In this document: piece after piece, positions 33,955-43,800 of the stretch
How positions within the stretch are numbered: position 1 is the stretch's first letter
Layout: the number at the start of each line of letters is the position of its first letter
Assembly: GCA_036009105.1 (NCBI GenBank)
Contig: DASYMJ010000043.1
Coordinates: forward strand, 1 to 64,000
DNA from: JAFAVZ01 sp036009105
GTDB taxonomy: Bacteria; Acidobacteriota; Thermoanaerobaculia; Gp7-AA8
Direction of reading: 5' to 3'
Length of the DNA: 64,000 bases
Translations under genes and position numbers: made by a program
The notes under the pieces: generated by a model
The model's input: only the letters and a program-made list of their open reading frames with translations
The model's database searches: none
What the model was told of the DNA's origin: nothing

Positions 33955-35406
33955 ATGTTCATCGCCGCGCTGCTCTTCGCCGTCAACCTGTATGGCCCGC
34001 TCCAGCCCGGCCCGCACGCGGTCGGCTTCCAGGTCGTGGAGCGGTACGACTACTCGCGTCCCTACCTCTCCGCGGGCCGCAAAGGGGAGCGCGCCCGGCC
34101 GATGCAGATCAGCATCTGGTATCCGGCCGAGGCGAACAGCGGGACGCCGATGCGGTTCGGTGACTACGTGGCGCTCGTCGCCACCGCCACGAACTTCGGC
34201 AACCGGGACACGATGGCGGGCGACGATGCGGTCTTCAATCTGCCGGGCGTGAGCGGCGCCGCACAGCGCTCGGAATGGAAGGCGGCGAAGACGTGGGCGC
34301 GGCGCGATGCCAAGCCCGCCGCGGGCAAGTTCCCGCTCATCGTCTGGTCGCTGCACTGGCCGGCGCTCTCCCACGCCACGCCGGAGTACCTGGCCAGCCA
34401 CGGCTACGTGGTCATCACCATGCCGCGGGTCGACTCCACGCCCGGCGCGGGCGACCGGGCGGCGACCGACCTCTGGACGAAGGCGCTCGACAACCAGTTC
34501 CTCATCAACGAGGCGGCCCGCTTGCCCGCGGCCGACGTCCACAACATCGGCCTCACCGGCTTCAGTGCCGGCGGCCACTGGGCCCTGGGCGAAGCGATGC
34601 GCAACCCGGACGTGCGCGCCGTGGTCTCCCTCGACTCGATCATGCTCTACCACGAGGCGGTGGGGCAGGCCTTCGCCGCGATGCCGTTCTACAGCCTCGA
34701 CCGGGTGCGCGTCCCCGTGCTGCACATGATCCGCAGCGTCTGGGTGCCGAACGAGGACGCCTCGCTCTGGACCGGCATGCGCTACGCGGACCGGACCTGC
34801 TACGAGTTCACCGACCCGACGCTCGATCACTTCGACTTTCAGTCCGTCGGCTACGAGGCCACGCTCCTCGGCGCCCGGCCGGAGGCCGCTGCCGCCTCGG
34901 CGAAGGCATTCTCGATCTTCAACCGGGCCACGCTCGCCTTCTTCGACGCGCATCTCAAAGGCGGCCCGCCATTCGATCCCTCCTCGCCCGATCCGCGATT
35001 CGTCAAGGCGACGCATCTCGCCGCCCTTCCCGCGAAGCCGACCACGACACAGTTCCTGGAGACGATGACGCTGGACGGCGTCGACGCCGCGTTGTCGTTC
35101 TACCGCCAGGTGGCGCCGCTGCCGGAGCTGACCCTGAACACGGCCGGCTACGTGATGCTCCTCGCCCAGCGCCGTCCCGCCGATGCGGCAAAGCTCTTCG
35201 CCCTCAACGTGGAGGCGTACCCGACGTCGGCCAACGCGCGCGACAGCTACGGCGACGCGCTGGAGGCGCTGGGCGACAAAGCGCGCGCCATCGTGGAGTC
35301 GCAGAAGGCGCTGGAGTTGCTGGACGCCGACGACACGCTGAGCGCGGACCGGAAGGCGGCGGTGAGGAAGAATGTGGAGGACAAAATGAATCGCCTGCGG
35401 CGATGA
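33955..35406 (+). CDS. Exported alpha/beta hydrolase with C-terminal helical repeat
   Basis: A protein of 483 residues with an N-terminal hydrophobic segment that may be a signal peptide. The alpha/beta-hydrolase fold has its nucleophile in GLTGFSAGGHWA (Ser204); a Glu/Asp and a distal His (LDHFDF) complete a plausible triad. The last 110 residues look like two TPR-like helices. Similar proteins are described as dienelactone-hydrolase-like or esterases of unknown substrate. It has its own leaderless promoter, and ends in an inverted heptad repeat at 35406-35486. Confidence 0.75.
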   Translation: MFIAALLFAVNLYGPLQPGPHAVGFQVVERYDYSRPYLSAGRKGERARPMQISIWYPAEANSGTPMRFGDYVALVATATNFGNRDTMAGDDAVFNLPGVSGAAQRSEWKAAKTWARRDAKPAAGKFPLIVWSLHWPALSHATPEYLASHGYVVITMPRVDSTPGAGDRAATDLWTKALDNQFLINEAARLPAADVHNIGLTGFSAGGHWALGEAMRNPDVRAVVSLDSIMLYHEAVGQAFAAMPFYSLDRVRVPVLHMIRSVWVPNEDASLWTGMRYADRTCYEFTDPTLDHFDFQSVGYEATLLGARPEAAAASAKAFSIFNRATLAFFDAHLKGGPPFDPSSPDPRFVKATHLAALPAKPTTTQFLETMTLDGVDAALSFYRQVAPLPELTLNTAGYVMLLAQRRPADAAKLFALNVEAYPTSANARDSYGDALEALGDKARAIVESQKALELLDADDTLSADRKAAVRKNVEDKMNRLRR

Positions 35407-35485
35407 GAGTTGTCGGTTGTCAGTTGTCAGTTATCGGTGGCGCTCGCCCACTGACAACCGATAACGTGACCACCGACAACTGTCT
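35406..35485. repeat. Inverted heptad-unit repeat (GTTGTCR type), copy 3
   Basis: Left arm units GTTGTCG, GTTGTCA and GTTATCG (35411-35440) face right-arm units (35451-35484) of the reverse-complement type, around a 10-base G/C centre. It occupies the whole gap between the hydrolase stop and the MBL stop, so it may terminate both convergent transcripts. Confidence 0.85.
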
Positions 35486-36337
35486 CTACGGCACCCGCAC
35501 CAAATCCCGCCCCACGACGATCCTCCCTCCGAACTTCTTCCCGGCGCGGGCGCGGAACACCTCCTCGTCCTTGCCGGGGATGAGGTGGGTCAGGACGAGC
35601 GTCTTCACCCCCGCCGCGGCAGCGATCTCCCCAGCCTCCTCCGCGCTGGTGTGGTAGTGCTTCAGGCGCGCGGCGACCTCCGGCGTGTCGACCTTGTCGA
35701 ACCACTCCGGCAGATACGCCTCCTGGACGAGGATGTCGGCGCCCTTCGCGTACTTTAGGAGGGTGGGGCAGGGCCGCGTGTCGCCGGAGACCACCACCAC
35801 CTCGCCGCGCGATTCGAAGCGGTAGCCGAAGGCGGGGACCACCGGCGCGTGGTCGACCGGGAACGCGATCACGCGGACGTTGCCGTCGTCGTACACCACG
35901 CCTTCCTTCACGACGTGCGTCTCGATGCGCGCGCCGGCGGCGGGGTGTTTCTCCAGCAGGTCGCGGCGGTAGTGGATGTCGTCGCGGAAGAACAGCAGCA
36001 TCGCGTCGGCCAGGCGCTTTGTGCCGGGCGGGCCGTAGAGCTGGAGCGGCGTCGACTTGCGCCCGAACTGCCAGGAGGTGTCGAAGAGGTCGGGAAGGCC
36101 GGCGGTGTGATCGGAGTGAAAGTGGGTCACGAACACCGCGCCGAGGTTCTTGTAGTCGAGGTCCGTGGCGGCGATGCGCATGGTCGCGCCGCGGCCGGCG
36201 TCGACGACGAACCACTTGTTGCCGGCGATGATGGCCGTGGAGGGGCCGGCGCGTTCCGGATCGGGACGCGGATAGCCGGTGCCGATGAGGAGCACCTGCA
36301 GGGCGACGGCGGCGGCGCTAAGCAATGAGCCGGTCAT
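35486..36337 (-). CDS. Exported MBL-fold metallohydrolase
   Basis: A protein of 283 residues with an N-terminal signal-like segment (LLSAAAVALQVLLIG). The metallo-beta-lactamase motif is THFHSDHTAGLPD (about residues 90-102), with a second Asp/His set in SGDTRPCPT and ALTHLIPG-like LVLTHLIPG near the C-terminus. This pattern fits RNase Z/AtsA-type hydrolases; the exported form suggests an extracytoplasmic ester, sulfate or phosphodiester substrate. Its ATG lies 20 bases inside the Nudix gene, so the two are coupled. Confidence 0.85.
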   Translation of the reverse strand: MTGSLLSAAAVALQVLLIGTGYPRPDPERAGPSTAIIAGNKWFVVDAGRGATMRIAATDLDYKNLGAVFVTHFHSDHTAGLPDLFDTSWQFGRKSTPLQLYGPPGTKRLADAMLLFFRDDIHYRRDLLEKHPAAGARIETHVVKEGVVYDDGNVRVIAFPVDHAPVVPAFGYRFESRGEVVVVSGDTRPCPTLLKYAKGADILVQEAYLPEWFDKVDTPEVAARLKHYHTSAEEAGEIAAAAGVKTLVLTHLIPGKDEEVFRARAGKKFGGRIVVGRDLVRVP

Positions 36338-36869
36338 AGACGATCTGCGACCAGGTCTCCATCGCCTCGCGCAACGGCGCTAGCGCTTCGCGCGCGGTCC
36401 AGGAGCCGGTCATCTTCTCCGTTTCGCGCACGGCGACGTTGCGCGAAGTCTCCAGCAGGTAGACCGCGCCGAGGTGGACCCGGCCGACTTCGGTGGAGTC
36501 GTCGTTGAGGATGCCGGCGAAGGTGAGCGCGTAAGGATCGCCGAGCGAGACCTCCTCCTCCAGCTCCTTGCGCAGGCCGGCGAGGAGATCATGGCCGGGG
36601 TTGATGTGCCCTCCGATGCCGAGGGAGAGCTTGTCGTGCAGGCGCTTCTCGGTCTGCTTCGGCGTGCGGCGGAGCAGGAAGTAGTCGCCGCCGCCGCGGA
36701 TCACCACGTAGGGAATGATCTGCTTGAATTCAGGCGACTTCTCCGCGAGCGGGCGGGGGAGGAAAAGGTGCTTGCCCGCGATGACGGCGAGCAGCTCGCG
36801 CGTGCCCTCCACGATGAGGGCGGTGGGGTGGTGGTCGAGGATGGGGAGGTCGGCGCGGGGGACGGCCAT
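36318..36869 (-). CDS. Nudix-fold protein
   Basis: A protein of 183 residues from ATG at 36869. The Nudix box is GGHINPGHDLLAGLRKELEEEV (about residues 90-111), where the Glu of the G-x5-E part is His, while the REUxEE part (here LRKELEEEV) is kept. It probably hydrolyses a nucleoside-diphosphate-linked substrate; the His for Glu change makes this less certain. A longer frame to 36965 is rejected because its extra residues come from the heptad repeat at 36900-36981. The MBL gene overlaps its end by 20 bases. Confidence 0.75.
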   Translation of the reverse strand: MAVPRADLPILDHHPTALIVEGTRELLAVIAGKHLFLPRPLAEKSPEFKQIIPYVVIRGGGDYFLLRRTPKQTEKRLHDKLSLGIGGHINPGHDLLAGLRKELEEEVSLGDPYALTFAGILNDDSTEVGRVHLGAVYLLETSRNVAVRETEKMTGSWTAREALAPLREAMETWSQIVYDRLIA

Positions 36870-36899
36870 GACCGCTTCGACGGCTTCGCCGTCTGCGCT

Positions 36900-36981
36900 G
36901 AATTGAGAATTGAGAATTGAGAATTGAAAAGAAGGCGAAGTCACCAGCCCATTTTCAATTTTCAATTTTCAATTTTCAATT
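36900..36981. repeat. Inverted heptad repeat (GAATTGA / TTTTCAA units)
   Basis: The left arm is four exact tandem GAATTGA units (36900-36927). The right arm is four TTTTCAA units (36952-36979) ending in TTC. The two arms are imperfect reverse complements across a 24-base centre. It lies between the divergent Nudix and GT87-like genes and is strikingly A/T-rich against the G/C-rich background. Confidence 0.93.
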
Positions 36982-37045
36982 CGTGTATCCCCGCCCTGAC
37001 GCCTATCCGCACGGCCATCCCGGGCGTCTGCAAGGAAAGACACTA

Positions 37046-37074
37046 TTGCGTGTCTACCTTTTTCCATCTAATAT
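37046..37074 (+). promoter_or_regulatory. Promoter of the NRPS operon
   Basis: The best promoter in the divergent gap: -35 TTGCGT at 37046-37051, 17 bases, -10 TAATAT at 37069-37074. Transcription would start near 37081, giving about a 64-base leader before the GTG at 37145, unlike the leaderless genes nearby. It is the only strong plus-strand promoter seen before an operon of eight genes to 54963. Confidence 0.65.
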
Positions 37075-37144
37075 CCGCGACCCAGGCCGAAACAGAAGGT
37101 TAACAGGACATTTCCCAGTAACTACTTGCAAAAAGGGACGAAGC

Positions 37145-38635
37145 GTGAACCGGACTCGCGATTCTCTTCCCGTTGCGGTAGGTGCTGTCCTGACGATTCC
37201 GGTCGTCGCGGCAGCGCTTTCCGCTTTCGGGCTTGTACCTTCCGCCGCGCTGCTCGTCGCGGCGTTGCTGGTGAGCGCCGCGTTCTTCGCGGCGCGCGAG
37301 CGCATCGCGCAGGCGCTGCAACTCCCGGAGGGAGGAAGCGCACCCGTCGTGTTCGCGCTGATCGGCGTGCTCGCGGCGGCCCGGCTGTGGGGCATGAGCT
37401 GGTTCATGATGGATTCCGCCCACGCGGAAGCCTCGGTCCTCTGGTTCGACCCCTTCTACATGCGGCACAGCTGCTTCTCCTCTCTCTACCTCTCGGCCAG
37501 GCTGGCCATGGAGCACGCGCCGAACCCGTACCAGTCGGAGCTCTATGACACGGACCTCTACAAGTCCTTCCTCGGCCGCTTCACCATGGACGAGTTCCTC
37601 TATCCCTCCCCCTTCATGCTCCTGCCCCGCATCGGCCTCGCCTTCACGAAGTCGTTCATGACGCTGCGCACCGCGTGGTTCGCCCTCGAGGCGGCCACGT
37701 TCGGCGCCGCGGTGGTGATCGTGGCGAAGTGGATCGGCGGCGAAGAGGGGAAGCGCGCGCTCTTCCTCGCGCCGGCGCTCTTCCTGGCCACGCCCGTCCT
37801 GCTCACCCTGCAGATCGGCAACTTCCAGCTGGCGGCCATCGCCATGACGATGCTCGCCCTCGTCGCCTTCGACTCGCAGCACAACGCCACCGGCGGCGCG
37901 CTCCTCGGCTTCGCCCTCTTCAAGATCTTCCCCGGCATCGTCCTCATCCCCCTGGCCATCCAGCGCCGCTGGAAGGCCGTGGTCTGGACGGCCGGTTTCT
38001 CCGCGCTCTACACCGCGCTCTCCGTGGCCTGGCTGGGACAGACGCCGCTGCGCCGGTTCCTCGGCTACGGCCTGCCCCGGATCACGAAAGGGGAGGCTTG
38101 GTCCTTTCTCGAGCTGGACGTCCCGATCATCCACGAGGTGGTGGCCATCAACCAGGGCATCCCCGGCCTCGCCCTCAAGCTCCACGACCTCGGCGTAAAC
38201 CTGGCCATGCACGACGCCGTGCAGAAGGTCTCGCTGGTCTACAGCGTGATCATGCTCGCGTTGGCGGTGGTGGTGGGTTTCCGCCTCGCGAAAACGGAAG
38301 ACAAGCTCACCCGGGCCCAGCTCTGGATCGCCCTCATCGCCCTCGCCGCGCTGCGCAGCCCGTTCGTGCCGGACACCTACGCGCTGCCGCCCGTGCTCTG
38401 GCTGTGGAGCCTGGTGATGCCGCGCTTCTGGCACAAGCCGCTCGGTATCGCGTTGCTCTGGATTCCGCTCTCCACCGTCCTCCCCTTCGAAGGGCCGCTG
38501 GCACCGCTCGGCAACACGCGCCTCTTCCTCGGGTTCATCGTCCAGCTCTTCGCGCTCGCCTTCACCGGCGCGCTCTTCCTCCAGCGTGCCCCCCGGCCCG
38601 CCCCCGACCTGATTCAGGAGCCCGTCCAGTCATGA
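37145..38635 (+). CDS. GT87-like (DUF2029) polyprenyl-phosphate-sugar glycosyltransferase
   Basis: A protein of 496 residues from GTG at 37145 (a GGGA-containing ribosome site lies upstream). About twelve hydrophobic segments are present, with TLQIGNFQLAAIAMTMLAL, ALLGFALFKIFPGIVLIPLA and QRRWKAVVW, typical of the GT87 family. GT87 enzymes transfer mannose or arabinose from a polyprenyl-phosphate carrier at the outer face of the inner membrane. The gene is the first of the NRPS operon and overlaps the DUF5916 gene by 4 bases (ATGA). A start further upstream would include the A/T-rich repeat and is rejected. Confidence 0.78.
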   Translation: MNRTRDSLPVAVGAVLTIPVVAAALSAFGLVPSAALLVAALLVSAAFFAARERIAQALQLPEGGSAPVVFALIGVLAAARLWGMSWFMMDSAHAEASVLWFDPFYMRHSCFSSLYLSARLAMEHAPNPYQSELYDTDLYKSFLGRFTMDEFLYPSPFMLLPRIGLAFTKSFMTLRTAWFALEAATFGAAVVIVAKWIGGEEGKRALFLAPALFLATPVLLTLQIGNFQLAAIAMTMLALVAFDSQHNATGGALLGFALFKIFPGIVLIPLAIQRRWKAVVWTAGFSALYTALSVAWLGQTPLRRFLGYGLPRITKGEAWSFLELDVPIIHEVVAINQGIPGLALKLHDLGVNLAMHDAVQKVSLVYSVIMLALAVVVGFRLAKTEDKLTRAQLWIALIALAALRSPFVPDTYALPPVLWLWSLVMPRFWHKPLGIALLWIPLSTVLPFEGPLAPLGNTRLFLGFIVQLFALAFTGALFLQRAPRPAPDLIQEPVQS

Positions 38636-40890
38636 CCAGAAACCTGCGAGGCGCGCTCGGCGCGCTCCTGCTCCTTTCCGCCGCGAGCCTGCAGGCGGAC
38701 GTGCCGCCGCCGCCCGACTCGAGCGCCGTCCTGCGCGTGCCGCGCCTGGCGGTGCAGCCGCACCTGCAGGACATCATCCCCTCCGGCGCCGCGGGCATGG
38801 CGCGGGTGACCGACCTGCGCCAGAACACCCCCAAGGACGGCGAGCCGGTCACCCTCGGCACCGCCGTCTACCTCGGCTACGACGACACGAACCTCTACGT
38901 CGCCTTCGTCTGCCAGGACGAGCCGGACAAGGTGCGGGCCCGCATCACGCGGCGGGAAGACATCTTCGGCGACGAAGGGGTGCAGATCTTCCTCGACACG
39001 TTCCACGACAAGCAGCGCGCGTACGTCTTCGCCGCGAATCCGTTCGGCGTGCAGCTGGACGGCATCACCACCGAGGGGCAGGGCTACGACTTCAACTTCG
39101 ACACGCTCTGGTATTCGGAGGGGCGGATCACGAAGGACGGGTTCGCGGTCTTGATGACCATCCCGTTCAAGAGCCTGCGCTTCGCGCCGGGGGCGACGCA
39201 GCGATGGGGCGTCTCGCTGAGCCGGATCATTCCGCGCAAGAACGAGTTCGTCTACTGGCCGTGGATCACCGACCGGGTGGAGGGCTTCGTCCCCCAGTTC
39301 GCCACCCTGGAGATCGACGAAGCGATCTCGCCCGGCCGCAACTACCAGTTCATCCCGTACTCGGTGCTGACGCATTCGCGCCTGCTGGAGCCGGGTGGGG
39401 CGGGGGCGCTGCGGCCGGCCGGCTACAACAACACCACGCCCGGGCGGGTGGGGCTCGATGGCAAGTTCGTGTTGCGCGACTCGCTCGCCGCCGACCTGAC
39501 CGTCAATCCCGATTTCTCCGAGGTGGAATCGGATGAGCCTCAGGTGATCGTCAACCAGCGCTTCGAGGTGCTCTTCCCGGAGAAGAGGCCGTTCTTCCTG
39601 GAGAACGCCGGCTTCTTCGGGACGCCGATGAACCTCTTCTTCTCCCGCCGTATCGCCGATCCGCGCATCGGCGCGCGGCTCACCGGACGGGTAGGCAGAT
39701 GGGCGCTCGGCGGCCTGGCCATCGATGACCGGGAAGGTGGGCTGGGCCTGCCCACCGACCATCCCCAGTTCGGGCAGCGGGCGAACATCGGCGTGGCGCG
39801 CATGCAGCGCGACTTCGGGCGTCAGTCGAACGCCGGCTTCCTCCTCACCAGCCGGGACATCGGCGGCGTCTCCAACCGGGTGGCGGCGTTCGACAGCCGG
39901 GTCAAGATCAACGAGAACTGGACGGCGACGGGACAGCTCGGCAAGAGCTGGAACCGGGGCGGCTTCTTCGGCGACGTCAACGGCACGGCCGGCTACTTCG
40001 ACGTCAACCGCTCCGGCCGCGTCTTCAACTACGACGGCCAGTACCGCGACATCAGCCGCGACTTCGTCAGCGACCTGGGGTTCATCCCCCGCACCGACAT
40101 CCGCCAGACCGAGCATACGGCGAGCCTCAAGCGCTGGGCGGAAGGGACGAAGCTCTTCAGCTACGGCCCGAGCGTGACCGGCCTGGCCACGTGGGACCAC
40201 GCGGGCGAGCTGCAGGACTGGCTCGGCTCCGGCTCCTTCAACTTCAACTGGGTGGGCGGCACGTCGCTCACCCTGACCAGCGACCAGGGGTACGAGCGCT
40301 TCGCCGGCCTCGATTTCCGCAAGCACCTGGAGACGGTGTCGGCGCGCACGGAGTGGTGGAAGTGGCTGACCGCTTCGCTGAGCTACTCGCAGGGGACGGC
40401 GGTGAACTACTTTCCCGCCCCCGGCGTCGACCCCTTCCTGGGCGACCGCAGGCAGGTGGTGGTCGGGTTCACGCTCAGCCCCTTCTCCCGCCTGCGCCTC
40501 GACGAGACGCTGATCTACGACGACCTCTACACGCGCAACGCGGTGGCCGGGGTCGATGCGGGGAGCCTCGTCTTCCGCAACCCGATCTCGCGGACCAAGG
40601 TGAACATGCAGTTCAACCGCTACCTCGCATTGCGGTTGATCGTCGACACGCACGCCATCACGCCGGACGAGTCGCTCGTCCTGCTGCCGCGGACGAAGCA
40701 CGTCACGGGCGATGTGCTCTTCAGCTACGTCCTCAATCCGGGGACCGTGCTCTACCTCGGCTACTCCGACAACTACGACAACGTCGCGCTTCTGAACGGG
40801 CCGCCTTCCCAGGTGGTGGCCACCCATTCGGCGCTCAACCCGACGGCGCGGCAGTACTTCATGAAGGTGAGCTACCTGCTCCGGTTCTGA
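38632..40890 (+). CDS. DUF5916 outer-membrane protein with CBM9-like N-terminal domain
   Basis: A protein of 752 residues with a signal peptide (residues 1-22). The N-terminal 220 residues resemble a carbohydrate-binding module of family 9 (YLGYDDTNLYVAFVCQDEP, GDEGVQIFLDTFHDKQRAY). The rest is the DUF5916 beta-rich barrel-like region with VIVNQRFEVLFPEKRPFFLENAG and ends in FMKVSYLLRF, a terminal Phe typical of outer-membrane barrels. An outer-membrane conduit or sugar-binding receptor is inferred. The ATG overlaps the GT87-like stop, and the first NRPS gene follows after 2 bases, so it belongs to the NRPS operon. Confidence 0.82.
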   Translation: MTRNLRGALGALLLLSAASLQADVPPPPDSSAVLRVPRLAVQPHLQDIIPSGAAGMARVTDLRQNTPKDGEPVTLGTAVYLGYDDTNLYVAFVCQDEPDKVRARITRREDIFGDEGVQIFLDTFHDKQRAYVFAANPFGVQLDGITTEGQGYDFNFDTLWYSEGRITKDGFAVLMTIPFKSLRFAPGATQRWGVSLSRIIPRKNEFVYWPWITDRVEGFVPQFATLEIDEAISPGRNYQFIPYSVLTHSRLLEPGGAGALRPAGYNNTTPGRVGLDGKFVLRDSLAADLTVNPDFSEVESDEPQVIVNQRFEVLFPEKRPFFLENAGFFGTPMNLFFSRRIADPRIGARLTGRVGRWALGGLAIDDREGGLGLPTDHPQFGQRANIGVARMQRDFGRQSNAGFLLTSRDIGGVSNRVAAFDSRVKINENWTATGQLGKSWNRGGFFGDVNGTAGYFDVNRSGRVFNYDGQYRDISRDFVSDLGFIPRTDIRQTEHTASLKRWAEGTKLFSYGPSVTGLATWDHAGELQDWLGSGSFNFNWVGGTSLTLTSDQGYERFAGLDFRKHLETVSARTEWWKWLTASLSYSQGTAVNYFPAPGVDPFLGDRRQVVVGFTLSPFSRLRLDETLIYDDLYTRNAVAGVDAGSLVFRNPISRTKVNMQFNRYLALRLIVDTHAITPDESLVLLPRTKHVTGDVLFSYVLNPGTVLYLGYSDNYDNVALLNGPPSQVVATHSALNPTARQYFMKVSYLLRF

Positions 40891-40892
40891 CC

Positions 40893-43800
40893 ATGACCGA
40901 CAACACCGAAAAGCTGGCCGGACTCTCCAGCGCCAAGCGGGCGCTGCTCGAAAAACTCGTGGCCGAGCGGCGCGCGGCGGCGGGAGAGGTGCGTCCCCGC
41001 CCGCGCCCGGAGCGGGTGCCGCTCTCGTTCGGACAGGAGCGCCTGTGGGTGGTGGAGCAGCTCGCGCCGGGCAGCGCCGCGTACAACGAGCCGGTCGTGT
41101 TGTGGCTCTCCGGCGCGCTCGATGTGGGCGCATTGGAGCGCGCGATCAACGAGGTGGTGCGGCGGCACGAGTCGTTGCGCACGGCGGCCCCTTCGGAAGG
41201 GGGGCGTCCGTTCCAGCGCATCGCTCCGTCTTTGACGGTGCCGTTGGTGCTCGCAGAGGCGACGTCGGATGAAGGAGCGCTGCAGATGGCCAGCAGTGTG
41301 ATCGCCGCCTCCTTCGATCTCGCCCGCGGGCCGCTCGTGCGCGCGTTGCTGGTGCGGGTGGAGGCCGAACGGCACCTGCTCGCCATCGCCGTCCACCATC
41401 TCCTGATCGACGGCTGGTCGATCAACGTCGTCCTCGGCGAGCTGGCCCGCCTCTACAACGGCGAGGCGCTGCCCGAGCCGCCGCTGCAGTACGCCGACTA
41501 CGCGCTCTGGCAGCGCGAGTGGCTGGACGGCGAGCGCATGGACCGCCAGCTCGCGCACTGGCGCGAGCACCTGGAGGGTTGCCCTTCCACCCTCGACCTC
41601 CCGGCCGACCGCCCCCGCCCGCCCGTGCAGAGCTTCAAGGGCTCCGTGGTACGGCACCTCATCCCGCCCGACCTGTACGAGGCGATGGAGCAGTTCAGCC
41701 GGCGGGAGAACGTCACCCCGTTCATGACGCTCTTCGCCGCCTGGACCACGCTGCTGCACCGCCTGACCGGGCAGGAGGATCTGCCGCTGGGCGTGGGCCT
41801 GGCCAACCGCCCGCGCGCCGAGCTGGAGTCGATCGTCGGCTTCTTCGTGAACACGCTCGTGCTGCGCACGCGCTTCGACGGCGCGCCGACGTTCCTCGAC
41901 CTGCTGGCCCGCGTGCGCGAGACGACGCTCGGCGCGCAGGCCAACCAGGATGCGCCGCTCAGCCGCGTCCTGGAGTCGATGAAGCTCGACCGCGCGGCGA
42001 GCCACATGCCCTTCGTGCAGGTGATGCTCTTCTTCCAGAACTACGCGCAGACGGCGCTGGCCATGAACGGCCTGCGCGTCTCGCGCGTGCCGCTCGACCT
42101 CGTTCATCCCGGCTCCGCGCAGACGGACATCGCGCTCTTCGTCAACCAGGATGCGACGGGCGAGCTGCTCTTCCAGTACAGCACCGACCTGTTCGACCGG
42201 GAGACCATCGAACGGCTCGCCGGGAACTTTGTGGTGCTGCTGCGCGCGGCCATTGCGGATGCGTCGCAACCGATCGCGCAGCTGCCGCTGCTCACCGAGG
42301 AAGAGCGCGTGCAGCTGGCAAAGTGGAATGACACGCGCGTGCCGTATCACCACGGGCCGCTCATTTCGCTCGTGCAGGCGGCGAGCGACAAACCGGCCGT
42401 CACGTTCCGCGGCCGCACCCTGACCTATGCCGAGTTGCGCGCCAGAGCCTCCGCGCTGGCGGACGAGCTGCGCGCGAGCGGTGTGAAAGCGGGCGACCTG
42501 GTGGGCCTCTTCGTGGAGCGCTCGCTGGAGATGGTGATCGGCATCGTGGCCATCCTGGAGGCGGGCGGCGCGTACGTGCCGCTCGATCCGTCGTACCCCG
42601 CCGAGCGGCTCGCCTTCATGCTCGGCGACGCCGGCGCGAAGGTGGTGGTGACCCAGCGCGAGCTGCGCGAGCAGGTGCCGGTGCAGGGTGTGGAAGTGGT
42701 GATCGCGGACGCGGAAAATGTGGGGGCCGGCTTCAGCCGGCCCGGGCGGGCTGAAGCCCGCCCCCACGTTGACGACCTCGCCTACGTCATCTTCACCTCC
42801 GGCTCCACCGGCCGGCCCAAAGGCGTGCAGATCACGCAGCGCTCCGCGGCGAACCTGCTGCAGTCCGTGGCGCGAGAACCGGGCATGAACGCGGGCGACA
42901 CCATCTGCGCCGTCTCCACGCTCTCCTTCGACATCGCCCTGCTGGAGCTCGTGCTGCCGCTCACCGTCGGCGCGCACATCCTCCTGGCCGACCGCGACAC
43001 CGTGCGCGACGGCAACGCGCTGGGCCGCCTCGTCGCGAACAACGACGTCACCATCATGCAGGCCACCCCGGCCACCTGGCGCATGCTCCTCGACATCGGC
43101 TGGCGCGGGAAGCCGGGCCTGAAGATCATCTCCACCGGCGAGGCGCTGCCGCGCGAGCTGGCCGAGCGCCTCCTGCCCTGCGGCCGCGAGCTGTGGAACC
43201 TCTACGGCCCCACCGAGACCACGGTCTACTCCGCCCTCGGGCGCATCGAGTCCGGCAGCGGCCCCATTTCCATCGGCAGGCCGGTGGCGAACACGCAGAT
43301 CCACATCGTCGACCGCAACCTGCAGCTCCTCCCGCCCGGCGTCCCCGGCGAGCTGCTCATCGGCGGCGACGGCCTGGCCCGCGGCTACCTCGGGCGTCCC
43401 GACCTCACCGCCGAAAAGTTCATCCCCGATCCGTTCTCCGATCAGCCTGAGGCGCGCCTCTATCGCGCCGGCGACCTCGCCACGTGGCGGCGCGACGGCA
43501 CCCTGGAAGTCCTCGGCCGGATGGATCACCAGGTCAAGCTGCGCGGCTTCCGCATCGAGCTCGGCGAGATCGAAGCCGTGCTGGCCCAGCATGCAGATGT
43601 CGAGCAGGCGGTCGTGCACTGCCGTGAAGACCGGCCCGGCGACAAGCGCCTCGTGGCCTACACCACGGGCGGCGCAAGCACGGACGCGCTGCGCGAGCAC
43701 CTCCGCAAGTCGCTCCCCGACTACATGATCCCCGCCGCCTTCGTGGCGCTGGAGCAGTTTCCCCTCACGCCGAACGGCAAGGTGAACCGCCATGCATTGC

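Noticed and set aside
36870..36965. N-terminal extension of the Nudix gene
   Set aside because: The extra residues are translated heptad repeat (Phe/Ser/Gln/Leu-rich) and have no family similarity.
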